From assembly GCA_002477275.1 (NCBI GenBank), contig DLOU01000057.1:1-42340 (forward strand): a DNA stretch of 42,340 nt, given 5' to 3'. The notes beneath the pieces are model-generated. The model was not told where the DNA came from and made no database searches. It saw only the letters and a program-made list of their open reading frames with translations. Shown piece by piece: positions 8,499 through 17,185 of the stretch; the first letter of the stretch is position 1, and every line of letters starts with the position of its first letter. The position numbers were made by a program, and so were the translations under genes. Source of the DNA: Caryophanales bacterium UBA7476 (GTDB lineage Bacteria; Bacillota_I; Bacilli_A; RF39; UBA660).

Positions 8499-9605
8499 AT
8501 GAAAAAAAGATTTAAAGGAATATTTACAATAGTTATTTTATTAATGGTATTTATTCCATTTGTTAAAGTAAATGCACTAGAATATGATTCAACAAAAAAT
8601 CCGGTTGTGGGACTTTCCGTTAAGGAAGATGGAACAATATCTTGGCAAAAAACTTTAGATGCTTATGGTATATGGGTTAAACACGAAGGTAATAGCTATG
8701 CAACTGCTCTTAAAAATGCTAACAGTGCATCATTTAATACAGTTAACCTAATAGATTTAATAGAAGAAAAATGTGTAAGTGCATCATATGGATGTCCAGT
8801 AGTTGACGGAGCACCAACAAAAACAGGAACATTTATAGTTTTAATTAAAGAAGATGTTGGTACGGGAACAATAACTAATTCAGAATTTACCATAACATAT
8901 GATGGAACTAAATTAAGTGGTACAATTGTTGAATCTGTTTCAACTTTTAATGTAACATTTAATACAGATGGTGGTAGTGCAATACCTAGTCAAGAAGTTG
9001 CAGAAGGTTCAAAAGTGACTAAACCAGCTAATCCAACAAAAGATGGATATGAATTTATGTATTGGGGTAGTGACACTGGAAAAACCATTGATGATGAAAT
9101 AACTGCTAATACAACATTTATAGCACAATGGGTAAAAAAGTTTAATATTATAGAAGGACCAGATCAATCATTCTATTTAGAATCCGATAAGGATATTACA
9201 ATTGTTGCAGATGGGCCTTTTGATGAATTTGATTCTTTTGCATTGTTTTGTGATAATAGAACACCAATATATATGAGTGATTTAACTGAAGGAACTGATT
9301 ATATTCTTGAAGAAGGAAGTACAAAATTAACACTTAAAAATAGTTTCTTAAAAACATTAACATCTGATAAATATTATGTTGAATTTTATTATGCTAATGC
9401 AGGAACATATGGAAATGGATATACTGATACAACATTAACAGTAAAAGATGGAAGTGAACCAGCAACTGAATCAAATAATACAACTGAAACTACAAGTAAT
9501 CCACCAACAAGTGATAATGTATTATTCTATATTTCAATGTTAAGCTTAAGTATAATTGGTCTTGCAAGACTAAGATTATATAACAAAAATAAAAGATTTA
9601 ACTAG
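8499..9605 (+). CDS. Secreted surface protein with InlB-type repeat and PPTSDN sorting-like tail
   Basis: A 368-residue protein with a signal peptide (residues 1-27, cleavage after VNA). It then has a domain of unknown type with a Cys pair (CVSASYGC), one InlB B-type repeat near residues 148-212 (FNVTFNTDGGSAIPSQ opening, FIAQWVKK end), a beta-rich domain and a Thr/Ser/Asn-rich linker. The C-terminus is NPPTSDN, a hydrophobic helix and a basic tail. This has the layout of a cell-wall sorting signal and parallels the PKTGDN tail of the protein at 13908, but the motif is not canonical LPxTG. Probably adhesion or surface display; partner sortase not in the window. Confidence 0.75.
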   Translation: MKKRFKGIFTIVILLMVFIPFVKVNALEYDSTKNPVVGLSVKEDGTISWQKTLDAYGIWVKHEGNSYATALKNANSASFNTVNLIDLIEEKCVSASYGCPVVDGAPTKTGTFIVLIKEDVGTGTITNSEFTITYDGTKLSGTIVESVSTFNVTFNTDGGSAIPSQEVAEGSKVTKPANPTKDGYEFMYWGSDTGKTIDDEITANTTFIAQWVKKFNIIEGPDQSFYLESDKDITIVADGPFDEFDSFALFCDNRTPIYMSDLTEGTDYILEEGSTKLTLKNSFLKTLTSDKYYVEFYYANAGTYGNGYTDTTLTVKDGSEPATESNNTTETTSNPPTSDNVLFYISMLSLSIIGLARLRLYNKNKRFN

Positions 9606-9621
9606 TGAAAACTAGTTTTTC
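9600..9621 (+). terminator. Terminator overlapping the stop codon of the surface protein gene
   Basis: AACTAGT (9600-9606) and ACTAGTT (9611-9617) form a 7-base stem with a GAAA loop and a T-rich tail. The TAG stop codon (9603-9605) is inside the stem. Confidence 0.8.
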
Positions 9622-9728
9622 TTTTTCATGTGGTATTTTAAAATTTTAATTTATTCACAATATAATAATATTTAGAACAAAGAGAATTATAAAAATGATA
9701 TAATTAATTTGAAAGATGAGGTATAAAT

Positions 9729-10124
9729 ATGAATGTAAAAAAGTTAGTTCCAAAAGATAAAAGTGATAATGCTAATATAAATAATTTATATAATTTAACA
9801 GATGAAGATATAAAACCAATTATTTATGATTTGTTGGAATGGATACAAGATTATAATTGGCCAGTAGCTCAAGAATTGATACCTGTTTTAATTAAAAGAG
9901 AAAATTTAGTATTTCCATATATTAAAGATATACTAAATGGTAGTGATCCAATGTGGAAATATTGGATAATGGAGTTGTTAATACCACATTTTTCTGATGA
10001 ACACAAAATTGCCTTAAAAAACGAAATAAAAAAATTAATAGAAAATCAACAAACTGATGAAGATTCCGAAGCAGTTAGAGAAATAGCAATAGAATGTTAT
10101 GCTAGATGCAATTTCGATGATTAA
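9729..10124 (+). CDS. DUF5071 domain protein
   Basis: This 131-residue soluble protein is recognised as DUF5071 from KLVPKDKSD at the N-terminus, DLLEWIQDYNWPVAQELIPVL in the middle, and ILNGSDPMWKYWIMELL. The fold is probably an all-helical HEAT-like repeat. No catalytic residues are known. It is often found as a stray single gene in Firmicutes and, in some genomes, near toxin-immunity loci. Here it stands alone, with its own promoter-like region and terminator. Confidence 0.75.
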   Translation: MNVKKLVPKDKSDNANINNLYNLTDEDIKPIIYDLLEWIQDYNWPVAQELIPVLIKRENLVFPYIKDILNGSDPMWKYWIMELLIPHFSDEHKIALKNEIKKLIENQQTDEDSEAVREIAIECYARCNFDD

Positions 10125-10154
10125 AAGATATCGAAATATGGGTATAATACGAAG

Positions 10155-10182
10155 AGATTAGAGTGATAATTCTAATCTTTAT
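10155..10182 (+). terminator. Terminator after the DUF5071 gene
   Basis: AGATTAGA (10155-10162) and TCTAATCT (10171-10178) form a perfect stem with an 8-base loop followed by a T-rich run. Confidence 0.6.
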
Positions 10183-10261
10183 TATTTATGAAATAATTTA
10201 TTAAAAATTGTGATATAATTTTAGTAATAATTAACAATAAATTATTGAGAGGAGTATATTC

Positions 10262-10708
10262 ATGAAAAGAAAATTATTGATTATTTTATTAATAGGAGTA
10301 ATCGTTATAGGGATAACTGGTTGTGAGAAAAATTTGGCGAAAAATAGTTCAAGTTCTAAAAATAATAGTACTGCTGATACAAATTCAACAAATGAAAATT
10401 CAAATGAAGAAGTTAAAACATTTAATGTAGGTAATTATACCTTAAAATATGGATATTATAAGGCAGGTATAACTACAGAAGGTGTTGGTACATTAAAATT
10501 AATGGAAGATGGAACTTGTACTTATAATGCAATAGATTGTACATATGTAATTGAAGGCAATATTATTAATACTACTGATACTTCAGAAACAAAAAGTAAT
10601 GGTAATGTAATGTTTAGAGTAGATAAAGATAATGAAGTTGGTAGAGTTGCATCTTCTGACCCTAATGGAAAAGTATATGAAGTGCTACCATATTATGAAG
10701 TGAAATAA
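10262..10708 (+). CDS. Putative lipoprotein, function unknown
   Basis: A 148-residue protein with a lipoprotein signal peptide and lipobox ITGC (Cys21). A low-complexity Ser/Asn/Thr linker leads to a small beta-rich domain with a Cys pair (CTYNAIDC) in its middle. It resembles the many small extracytoplasmic lipoproteins of gut Firmicutes; I cannot assign a family. A TGATATAAT extended -10 lies at 10210-10218, and the ribosome site is GAGAGGAG. Confidence 0.65.
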   Translation: MKRKLLIILLIGVIVIGITGCEKNLAKNSSSSKNNSTADTNSTNENSNEEVKTFNVGNYTLKYGYYKAGITTEGVGTLKLMEDGTCTYNAIDCTYVIEGNIINTTDTSETKSNGNVMFRVDKDNEVGRVASSDPNGKVYEVLPYYEVK

Positions 10709-10786
10709 TTACATAACAGAAAATAATTATTTGATAAGCTAACAATGAATATATCTATATATAATAAAATTATAGGAGTGGTAATG

Positions 10787-10987
10787 ATGGAAAATTTACA
10801 AGTATTTGATTCAAATATAAAGGTATTAAATAATACAAATAATTATATAATAGTACATGGAAGTTTTGGTTCAAAAGATGGAAACTGGTTTCCATGGTTA
10901 AAAAAATTTATTGAGGAACTAAGTAAAAATACAAGAGAACAATTATTATTACTATATGATGGTGATGGCATAATAATAAATGAATAA
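10787..10987 (+). pseudogene. Truncated RBBP9/YdeN-like serine hydrolase fragment
   Basis: The short product begins after an AGGAG site and contains NYIIVHGSFGSKDGNWFPWLKKFIEEL. This is the characteristic N-terminal strand and oxyanion region (HGSFGxxxxNWFPWLKK) of RBBP9/YdeN-type alpha/beta hydrolases, which are about 180-190 residues long. The reading frame stops after about 66 residues, before the Ser nucleophile (GxSxG) and the Asp and His of the triad. It is therefore a gene remnant. An in-frame ATG at 10745 upstream has no ribosome site. Confidence 0.6.
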
Positions 10988-11036
10988 ATGTTTAATTAGA
11001 AAAAATATGATAAAATATTTATGGAGATGGTAAGAG

Positions 11037-12092
11037 ATGATTTTTTTATTTGATTTTGATTTCGATGATTTTGCAGAAGGAGGAGTTGGTTTTGGTTTAA
11101 AATTTTTTTTAACATTGGGTTTAATTGCAGTACCTCTCATTTTTGTTAGAGATTTTGACAATAGCGTTGTATATGGAACAGTAGTCTTTTCTATTGCTCT
11201 TGCTATACTTATTACTAGTCTTATATCTTTACTAATAAATGGAATAAAAGTTGCAACTGATAAAGATGATAAAAAAACTAGAAAAATAATTAGTTATTTA
11301 ATATCATTAATAATATTTATTGTTTCAGCTATATATGGTTATTCACATGTTATTACAATAGCAAAGTTTAAAATACAAGGTATAGTTGGAATGAGTATAC
11401 TTCCGTTGATAGTAAATTTAATAATATTCATTCCTTATGGAATTATTACAAGAAAGATAAAGATATTTGATTTTGTTATAGGATTAATTTTGAAAGTAAT
11501 CAGCATAATTTTTATTTCAGCTATAATCTTCTTTGTATTAACTTTCTATCATAGATTTGGAATACAAGACTCTGACTATAAAGATACAAAATTTGGAAAT
11601 TCAGCTAAATCATTATTTAAATATATTGAAAAAAATGCAGCTTATTATGACTCATCATTTGAGAAAAAAAGAAATGGAAAGGATATAAAAGAAATTTTAC
11701 AAGATAAAATTAATAATATTTTGGAATTATCGAGTAGCGAAGAGGAAATACAAAGATTAAGTAGATTAATGAATTATTCACCTGGTGAAACAGATCACCT
11801 TAAAAGTGATAAATTATTTTTTATTACAACATATACAAATAGTAAATCTAGTATGCAATCGTTTAAAGAAGACTATGGACTTAATATTAGATTCAACACT
11901 CCATTTTATAGATGTGAAAAATATAAACAAAATTATGTACTAACTACTTATGATAAAGCGACTCAAACAACTCATTATTACATTTTTAATACAGATACAT
12001 TTACAATAAATGAAGAAATTCCAAAGGATGAATATAGTGATTATGTAAATAAAATAATACAAGAAGCAAAAAATAATCATGAGTATAATTAG
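11037..12092 (+). CDS. Polytopic membrane protein of unknown function
   Basis: A 351-residue protein. The first half (about residues 15-195) holds five or six hydrophobic helices; the second half is soluble, with a Lys/Glu-rich helical stretch followed by a mixed domain ending in a Tyr-rich region. It starts with an unusual Phe/Asp-rich run. No motif is recognised. The ribosome site is GGAGATGG, 10 bases upstream. Confidence 0.55.
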   Translation: MIFLFDFDFDDFAEGGVGFGLKFFLTLGLIAVPLIFVRDFDNSVVYGTVVFSIALAILITSLISLLINGIKVATDKDDKKTRKIISYLISLIIFIVSAIYGYSHVITIAKFKIQGIVGMSILPLIVNLIIFIPYGIITRKIKIFDFVIGLILKVISIIFISAIIFFVLTFYHRFGIQDSDYKDTKFGNSAKSLFKYIEKNAAYYDSSFEKKRNGKDIKEILQDKINNILELSSSEEEIQRLSRLMNYSPGETDHLKSDKLFFITTYTNSKSSMQSFKEDYGLNIRFNTPFYRCEKYKQNYVLTTYDKATQTTHYYIFNTDTFTINEEIPKDEYSDYVNKIIQEAKNNHEYN

Positions 12093-12156
12093 TTACTTAT
12101 AATGCATTTTATAATAAGCCAAGTAGATAAAATAGTTATAGATTGGAGAATAATAA

Positions 12157-13134
12157 ATGAATAAAATAGAAGAGTGGGATAAAACATTTCCAAAAAGTGA
12201 TAAAGTAGAACATAAGAAAGTAACATTTAAAAACCATTTTGGAATTACTTTAGTAGCAGATATGTATATTCCTAAAAATGTAGAAAGAAAATTACCAGCA
12301 CTTGCTGTATCAGGACCTTATGGAGCAGTAAAGGAACAATGTAGTGGTTTATATGCACAAGAAATGGCTGAAAGAGGATTTTTAACAATAGCGTTTGATC
12401 CATCATTTACTGGTGAATCCAGTGGAAGTCCAAGGTATATGACGTCATATGATTTTAATGTTGAAGACTTTCAATCAGCAGTTGACTATTTAATTAGTTT
12501 AGATAATGTTGATTCAGAAAAAGTAGGAATTATTGGTATTTGTGGTTGGGGTGGAATGGCACTTCAAACAGCTTGTATTGATACAAGGATAAAAGCAACT
12601 ATAGTATCAACTATGTATGATATGTCTAGAGTTGCAGGAAATGGATATTTTGATGAACAGGATAATGAAGAAGCAAGATATAATCAAAGAGTAAATTTAA
12701 ATAATCAAAGAAATGAAGATTACAAAACAGGAGAATATAAACTAGCAGGAGGAGTAATAGATCCATTACCAGAAGATGTACCTGAGTTTTTAAAAGATTA
12801 TCATGCTTATTATAAAACTGAAAGAGGATATCATAAAAGAAGTTTAAATTCAAATGGAGGATGGGTAATTCAAACTAATACTTCAATGATGAATGTAAGA
12901 TTATTTCATTATTCAAATGAAATAAGAAGTGCTGTAATGATAGTTCATGGAGAAAATGCTCATTCTTGTTATATGGGAAAAGATGCATATGCAAATATGA
13001 TTAAAGATAATAAATATACTGATAACAAAGAGTTAGTAATTGTTCCAAACGCAACTCATTGTGATTTATATGATCAAAAGGATAAAATACCATTTGATAA
13101 AATAGAGAAGTTCTTAAAGGATAATTTAAAATAA
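12157..13134 (+). CDS. Dienelactone-hydrolase-like alpha/beta hydrolase (Cys nucleophile)
   Basis: A 325-residue cytoplasmic hydrolase of the YcjY / dienelactone-hydrolase-like group. Family marks are FKNHFGITLVADMYIP, FDPSFTGESSG and YLISLDNVDSEKVGIIGICGWGG. The nucleophile position carries Cys129 instead of Ser, as in dienelactone hydrolases. A Glu in HGENAHS and a His in VPNATHCDLYD complete a plausible Cys-Glu-His triad. The substrate is unknown. Its stop codon overlaps by one base the start of the downstream cyclophilin-like lipoprotein gene, so the two are co-translated. Confidence 0.8.
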   Translation: MNKIEEWDKTFPKSDKVEHKKVTFKNHFGITLVADMYIPKNVERKLPALAVSGPYGAVKEQCSGLYAQEMAERGFLTIAFDPSFTGESSGSPRYMTSYDFNVEDFQSAVDYLISLDNVDSEKVGIIGICGWGGMALQTACIDTRIKATIVSTMYDMSRVAGNGYFDEQDNEEARYNQRVNLNNQRNEDYKTGEYKLAGGVIDPLPEDVPEFLKDYHAYYKTERGYHKRSLNSNGGWVIQTNTSMMNVRLFHYSNEIRSAVMIVHGENAHSCYMGKDAYANMIKDNKYTDNKELVIVPNATHCDLYDQKDKIPFDKIEKFLKDNLK

Positions 13135-13604
13135 TGAGAAAAGCATTATTAATCACAATTTGTAGTTTAGTATTAATTACTGGTTGCTCAAATAAAACTA
13201 ATGATATAAACAAAAATAAAGTAAATAATTCTACTAATCAAGCAATAGAAACTAAGGAGAGTGATATAAAAGTGTCTGATATTAAAGTAATAATTAATGA
13301 TAAAGCTTACACACTTAAATTAGAAAATAACAAAACAGTAGAAGAATTTGTTAATTTACTTCCACAAACATTTAATATGAGTGAATTAAATGGTAATGAA
13401 AAATATATTTATATGGATAAATCTTTAACTAAAAATTCATATAATCCTAAACATATTGAAAAAGGTGATGTAATGCTTTTTGGAGATAATTGTTTAGTTA
13501 TATTTTATAAATCATTCGATACATCATATAGTTATACAAAAATAGGTCATATAAATAATTTAGATGATTTAGGAACTGGAAGTATAAAAGTTAAATTTAA
13601 ATAA
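13134..13604 (+). CDS. Cyclophilin-like-fold lipoprotein
   Basis: A 156-residue protein with a lipoprotein signal (lipobox LITGC, Cys18) and an Asn/Lys-rich linker. A domain that fits the bacterial cyclophilin-like fold follows, with landmarks DIKVIINDKAYTLKL, TVEEFVNLLP, MSELNGNEKYIYM, EKGDVMLFGDNCLVIFY and YTKIGHINN. Proteins of this type (Cyclophil_like) are common secreted or cytosolic partners of oxidoreductase or hydrolase genes in gut anaerobes; isomerase activity is doubtful. It overlaps the hydrolase gene by one base and has no strong ribosome site of its own, so it depends on coupling. Confidence 0.75.
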   Translation: MRKALLITICSLVLITGCSNKTNDINKNKVNNSTNQAIETKESDIKVSDIKVIINDKAYTLKLENNKTVEEFVNLLPQTFNMSELNGNEKYIYMDKSLTKNSYNPKHIEKGDVMLFGDNCLVIFYKSFDTSYSYTKIGHINNLDDLGTGSIKVKFK

Positions 13605-13641
13605 TAAAAGAGTTCACAATATTTTGAGTTTGTGAAATGAA

Positions 13642-13667
13642 AGCAGATGAAAGAATCTGCTTTTTTT
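13642..13667 (+). terminator. Terminator after the cyclophilin-like gene
   Basis: AGCAGAT (13642-13648) and ATCTGCT (13655-13661) with a 6-base loop, followed by a run of T. Confidence 0.8.
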
Positions 13668-13907
13668 ATACGTGGTACAATTATTAATGAAAGAGAGCCC
13701 GTTATATGAAATATAAGTTTGAAAAGGTTTAGAAACATGGATGATTGATATGAAGTTTGAAAAGGATGGAGTATCTTTAATCTCTTGTAGAAATACAACT
13801 AACGATGAGATAAAAGATTAAAAAAACTATTATTTTTTTAAAATTAGTGTAAAATTAAAAAAATATGATAGACTTATTATAAGATAAATAATAATAGGAG
13901 GAAATTT
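13668..13907. other. Intergenic stretch with no supported gene
   Basis: It holds two short ATG-led frames that share AAGTTTGAAAAGG (near 13720 and 13753), the longer being 23 codons (13750-13821). This looks like decayed coding sequence, but no family can be recognised. The last 30 bases hold the AGGAGG site of the next gene. Confidence 0.35.
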
Positions 13908-15830
13908 ATGAAAAGAATTTCAAAGAAACTTTTTTCATGGTTAATGGTTTTAGCAATTACATTATCTAATTTTTTACCATTTATGCCAATGAAAGAAGTA
14001 TTTGCATCAGATGTAATTACTTTTAGACTTGATAATGCTACTGTATCAGGAAATGTTATTACTTTTAAATCAGGTGATACTAGCATAACTGCAACAGTAA
14101 CTGGAAATGGTTATGAATTTGATGGAACTGAGTTAAAAGTTAATGTTGCAGATTTAAATAATGTTAAACTTGCTCTAGATAATAACTTTAAAAGCAATAC
14201 AATGGAACTTAAATTGCATGATGGTCAGACTCTTGTAGTAACAGGCGAAAATGAAGCTATATTTGATGGACTAGACTTTTCGGGAGATAATGCACCACAC
14301 CTAGGATTATATGTAAATAATAACTCTGGTGAACAAGGCGGTGGAGATGACACACAAAACCATCAAGGAAACTCAACTGCTACTTTAAATTATTCTGTAA
14401 ATGGAGCAATTGAATATGATGAAGGTCCATATGAAGGATTAGGAATTAATTTCAGTATAAATGGTGTTTCATATAGACCAGATGAAAATAAAGTAAATTA
14501 TACTGAAGATACTGCATATGAAAGAGATGAACATGGGCAATTAATACTTGATGAAGATGAGAATCCAATAGTTGTTAAAGATCCTGAAACTATGCAACCA
14601 ATCAAAGAAAAGACAAGTGTAACTGTTACTAGTGACACAATTAACTATGATTCAGATAGTAATAAAGTAAGCTTTGTATTTACAATGAATCCAGGTACAT
14701 TAATGACAGGTTTAAAAATTAATAACAAAGTAATAAATAACCTACCAAGTACAAAAGAAGAATTAGCAAATTGCTATACTGATCATAGATTAGAAATAGT
14801 AGTTGATAATATAGATAAAGCAGATACATATAACATTGAAATAGAAGCTAGATATCCAAACTCTGATGAAGAATTTATGGGTAATTTCCTTTGGGATTAT
14901 AACCCAGAGGGATATACTAGTCCTGAAGATAAAATTTTAAATGCAACTATGACTTTTGTTGAAGCTGAATATAATGGGCAAAAATATACAACTGAAGAAG
15001 AAATCAATTCTTTAGGTGGTGTCTACATTTGGAATGACGCTGAAAGAAAGAAAAAGTATACAGAGGAAAGAGAAGGATGTGGAGAAGCTCAATTCCCTGT
15101 TGGAACAAAACTAACAGTAAAAATAATTCCCGATGCTGGATATCAACTAGTTGATTTTGGTATTAATGGAGGAGTATTTGATCCTCAAGAAGAAATTGGA
15201 ACATACACATTTGTAGTACAAGGTGGACCTTTCCATTTACAAGCTACTATAAAGCAAGTTGACGACGTTGTTAAAACAACTTCTGAAAAAATAGAATCTG
15301 GTAATATTGTATTAGGTGATGAAGAATCCATGGCAGTAGGTTCTGCAAGATTAGATGTTGCCGACATAGAATTAACAGAAGAGCAAATAAATAATTTTAA
15401 AGAGGCAGCTAGTGGATATAATATTGATAATTACATTGATATATCACTTTATAATACTGTATTTAAAGGTAAATCAACAGAAAGTTGGGATACTCAAGTA
15501 AAAGATCTTCAAAATGAAGCTACAATTACTTTAAAATTAGAAAATGGTGTTAATGGAAATGAAGTTGTTATAGTTCATGAAAAACATGATGGAACTTATG
15601 AAATAATACCTGTAGAATATAATGAAGAATCAAATACTATTTCATTTAAGACAAAATCATTCTCAAACTATGCTATTGCAACTAAAACTAATAGTTCTAA
15701 CAATACAGCAGGTACAAAAGTAGATAGCCCTAAAACAGGAGATAACATATTATTATATGTATCAATATTAGGATTAAGTATAGTTGCTATTTCAGGTATA
15801 GTATCCTTAAAAAGAAAAAATAATAACTAA
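13908..15830 (+). CDS. Large surface protein with SPKTGDN sorting-like tail
   Basis: A 640-residue secreted protein. The signal peptide covers residues 1-33 (cleavage after VFA). Several beta-rich domains follow; the region near residues 445-545 contains IESGNIVLGD and an IDISLYNTVFKGK stretch typical of bacterial surface stalk domains. The C-terminus reads DSPKTGDN, a hydrophobic helix and a KRKNNN tail, a cell-wall sorting layout with PKTGD in place of LPxTG. Such tails are common in gut Bacilli and Clostridia surface proteins. Expected on the cell wall; ligand unknown. A strong AGGAGG ribosome site fits high expression. Confidence 0.75.
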   Translation: MKRISKKLFSWLMVLAITLSNFLPFMPMKEVFASDVITFRLDNATVSGNVITFKSGDTSITATVTGNGYEFDGTELKVNVADLNNVKLALDNNFKSNTMELKLHDGQTLVVTGENEAIFDGLDFSGDNAPHLGLYVNNNSGEQGGGDDTQNHQGNSTATLNYSVNGAIEYDEGPYEGLGINFSINGVSYRPDENKVNYTEDTAYERDEHGQLILDEDENPIVVKDPETMQPIKEKTSVTVTSDTINYDSDSNKVSFVFTMNPGTLMTGLKINNKVINNLPSTKEELANCYTDHRLEIVVDNIDKADTYNIEIEARYPNSDEEFMGNFLWDYNPEGYTSPEDKILNATMTFVEAEYNGQKYTTEEEINSLGGVYIWNDAERKKKYTEEREGCGEAQFPVGTKLTVKIIPDAGYQLVDFGINGGVFDPQEEIGTYTFVVQGGPFHLQATIKQVDDVVKTTSEKIESGNIVLGDEESMAVGSARLDVADIELTEEQINNFKEAASGYNIDNYIDISLYNTVFKGKSTESWDTQVKDLQNEATITLKLENGVNGNEVVIVHEKHDGTYEIIPVEYNEESNTISFKTKSFSNYAIATKTNSSNNTAGTKVDSPKTGDNILLYVSILGLSIVAISGIVSLKRKNNN

Positions 15831-15857
15831 AAATTTACATTACTAAGTTTGCAAAAG

Positions 15858-15900
15858 AGAAAGATTAAATTTTATAATAAATAATTATCTTTCTTTTTTT
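15858..15900 (+). terminator. Terminator after the large surface protein gene
   Basis: AGAAAGAT (15858-15865) pairs with ATCTTTCT (15887-15894) and is followed by T. The AT-rich loop is long (21 bases), which lowers confidence. Confidence 0.55.
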
Positions 15901-15922
15901 ATAATTAATGTAGGAGGAGTAT

Positions 15923-17113
15923 ATGAAGAAAAGTGATAAAGAAGAGGTAAAAAAAATAGTTGAAGAAGCATTAGAAGAAAATACAAAAGAACTAAAAAAA
16001 GAGAAAAAAAGTAAAAAGAAAATAATAATTATTTCATCAATTATAGTTGGTCTATTATTAATTGCGACAATAGTATTTTTACTTTTATTTATATTCAAAC
16101 CTAAATATAAAGTAGTTTTAAATAATGGTGGAGGCATTATTACTAAAGAAGTAGTAATAAAGGATAATGTTGTATAAGAGATGCCTGAAATAACACCACC
16201 TGAAGGAAAAATATTAGTATCTTGGATTAATAAGAAAAAAGAAGTAGTAAGAAAAGGAATACAACTTGAAGAAAATGATACATGGAATCCTGTATTCGGA
16301 CCAGAAGAAGGAGAATATGTAACAGTAAAATTTGAAACAGGAACAGATGAAAAAATAGATGACCTTAAAATATTAAAAGGAACAGAATTATACTTACCAG
16401 TTAAACCTAATAATTATAAAGATTGGAAATTCTTATATTGGATTGATAAAGATGGATATGTAGCTTTAGCGGGAACAAAAGTTAATGAAGATATGACCAT
16501 ATATGCATATTGGTGGAAACCATCAAGTGGTGGATCAACAGAAGAAAAAGTTACAATTAAATTTGATACAGGAACAAAAGAAAAATTTGAACCAATTGAA
16601 TTACTAAAAGGAAGTAAATATATATTTGTTACACCAACAGAATCAAATGGAGATAAAGTATTTAGAGGATGGCTTGATGATAAGGGAGAACTTTTAACAT
16701 CTGAGTCAATAGTTGAAAAAAGTATGACACTTAAAGCTAATTGGAAAGAACCTTATACTTGTCCAGAAAATTGTACACCAAATTCTGATGGTAAAACATG
16801 CGTACAACAAACAACTGTTGATCCAACAAAAGAAATGATATGTCAAGGAACAGAATATAGAGGTTATTGTATAGATACAAAAAATATATCTGATCAAGAT
16901 TGTGCTAGACAATGCGCTTCTGGATATCCATTTGGTGACACTGAAGTAGACTATCCAGTTGCAAGTAGATATCTTCCGGAATATGATATGACTTCATCTG
17001 TATGTTGTGCAAAGAAGATTGATAGAGTAGAAAGAAATACATGTCCAGAAGGATATGAAAGAGACGGTGAAAAATGTACAAAAACAGAAACAATAAATTG
17101 TACAGCTAATTAA
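15923..17113 (+). pseudogene. Membrane-anchored InlB-repeat, Cys-rich protein gene broken by an in-frame TAA
   Basis: One reading frame of 397 codons is interrupted by TAA at 16175-16177. The first part (84 residues) has a charged coiled N-terminus, a membrane helix near residues 34-56 and the opening strand of an InlB-type repeat (KVVLNNGGGIITKEVVI). The part after the stop continues in the same frame with the rest of that repeat (PEGKILVSWINKKKE), two more full repeats and a Cys-rich tail with about 13 Cys. Because the repeat spans the stop, this is one gene with a nonsense change. Re-initiation at ATG 16181 would give a 310-residue protein without its membrane anchor. Sequencing error or strain variation is possible. 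Confidence 0.75.
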
Positions 17114-17120
17114 AATACCA

Positions 17121-17154
17121 AAGTAGACATATTAAAAATAATGTCTACTTTTTA
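17121..17154 (+). terminator. Terminator between the InlB-repeat gene and the hydrolase gene
   Basis: AAGTAGACAT (17121-17130) and ATGTCTACTT (17141-17150) form a perfect 10-base stem followed by TTTA. An upstream ATG at 17141 lies inside this stem, which argues against it as the start of the next gene. Confidence 0.75.
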
Positions 17155-17185
17155 TGTTATAATTAATATAAAAGTGAGTGATGAT

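Noticed and set aside
13668..13821. Short peptides at 13711 and 13750 as real genes
   Set aside because: Too short, no good ribosome sites, no recognisable family; recorded as decayed sequence only.
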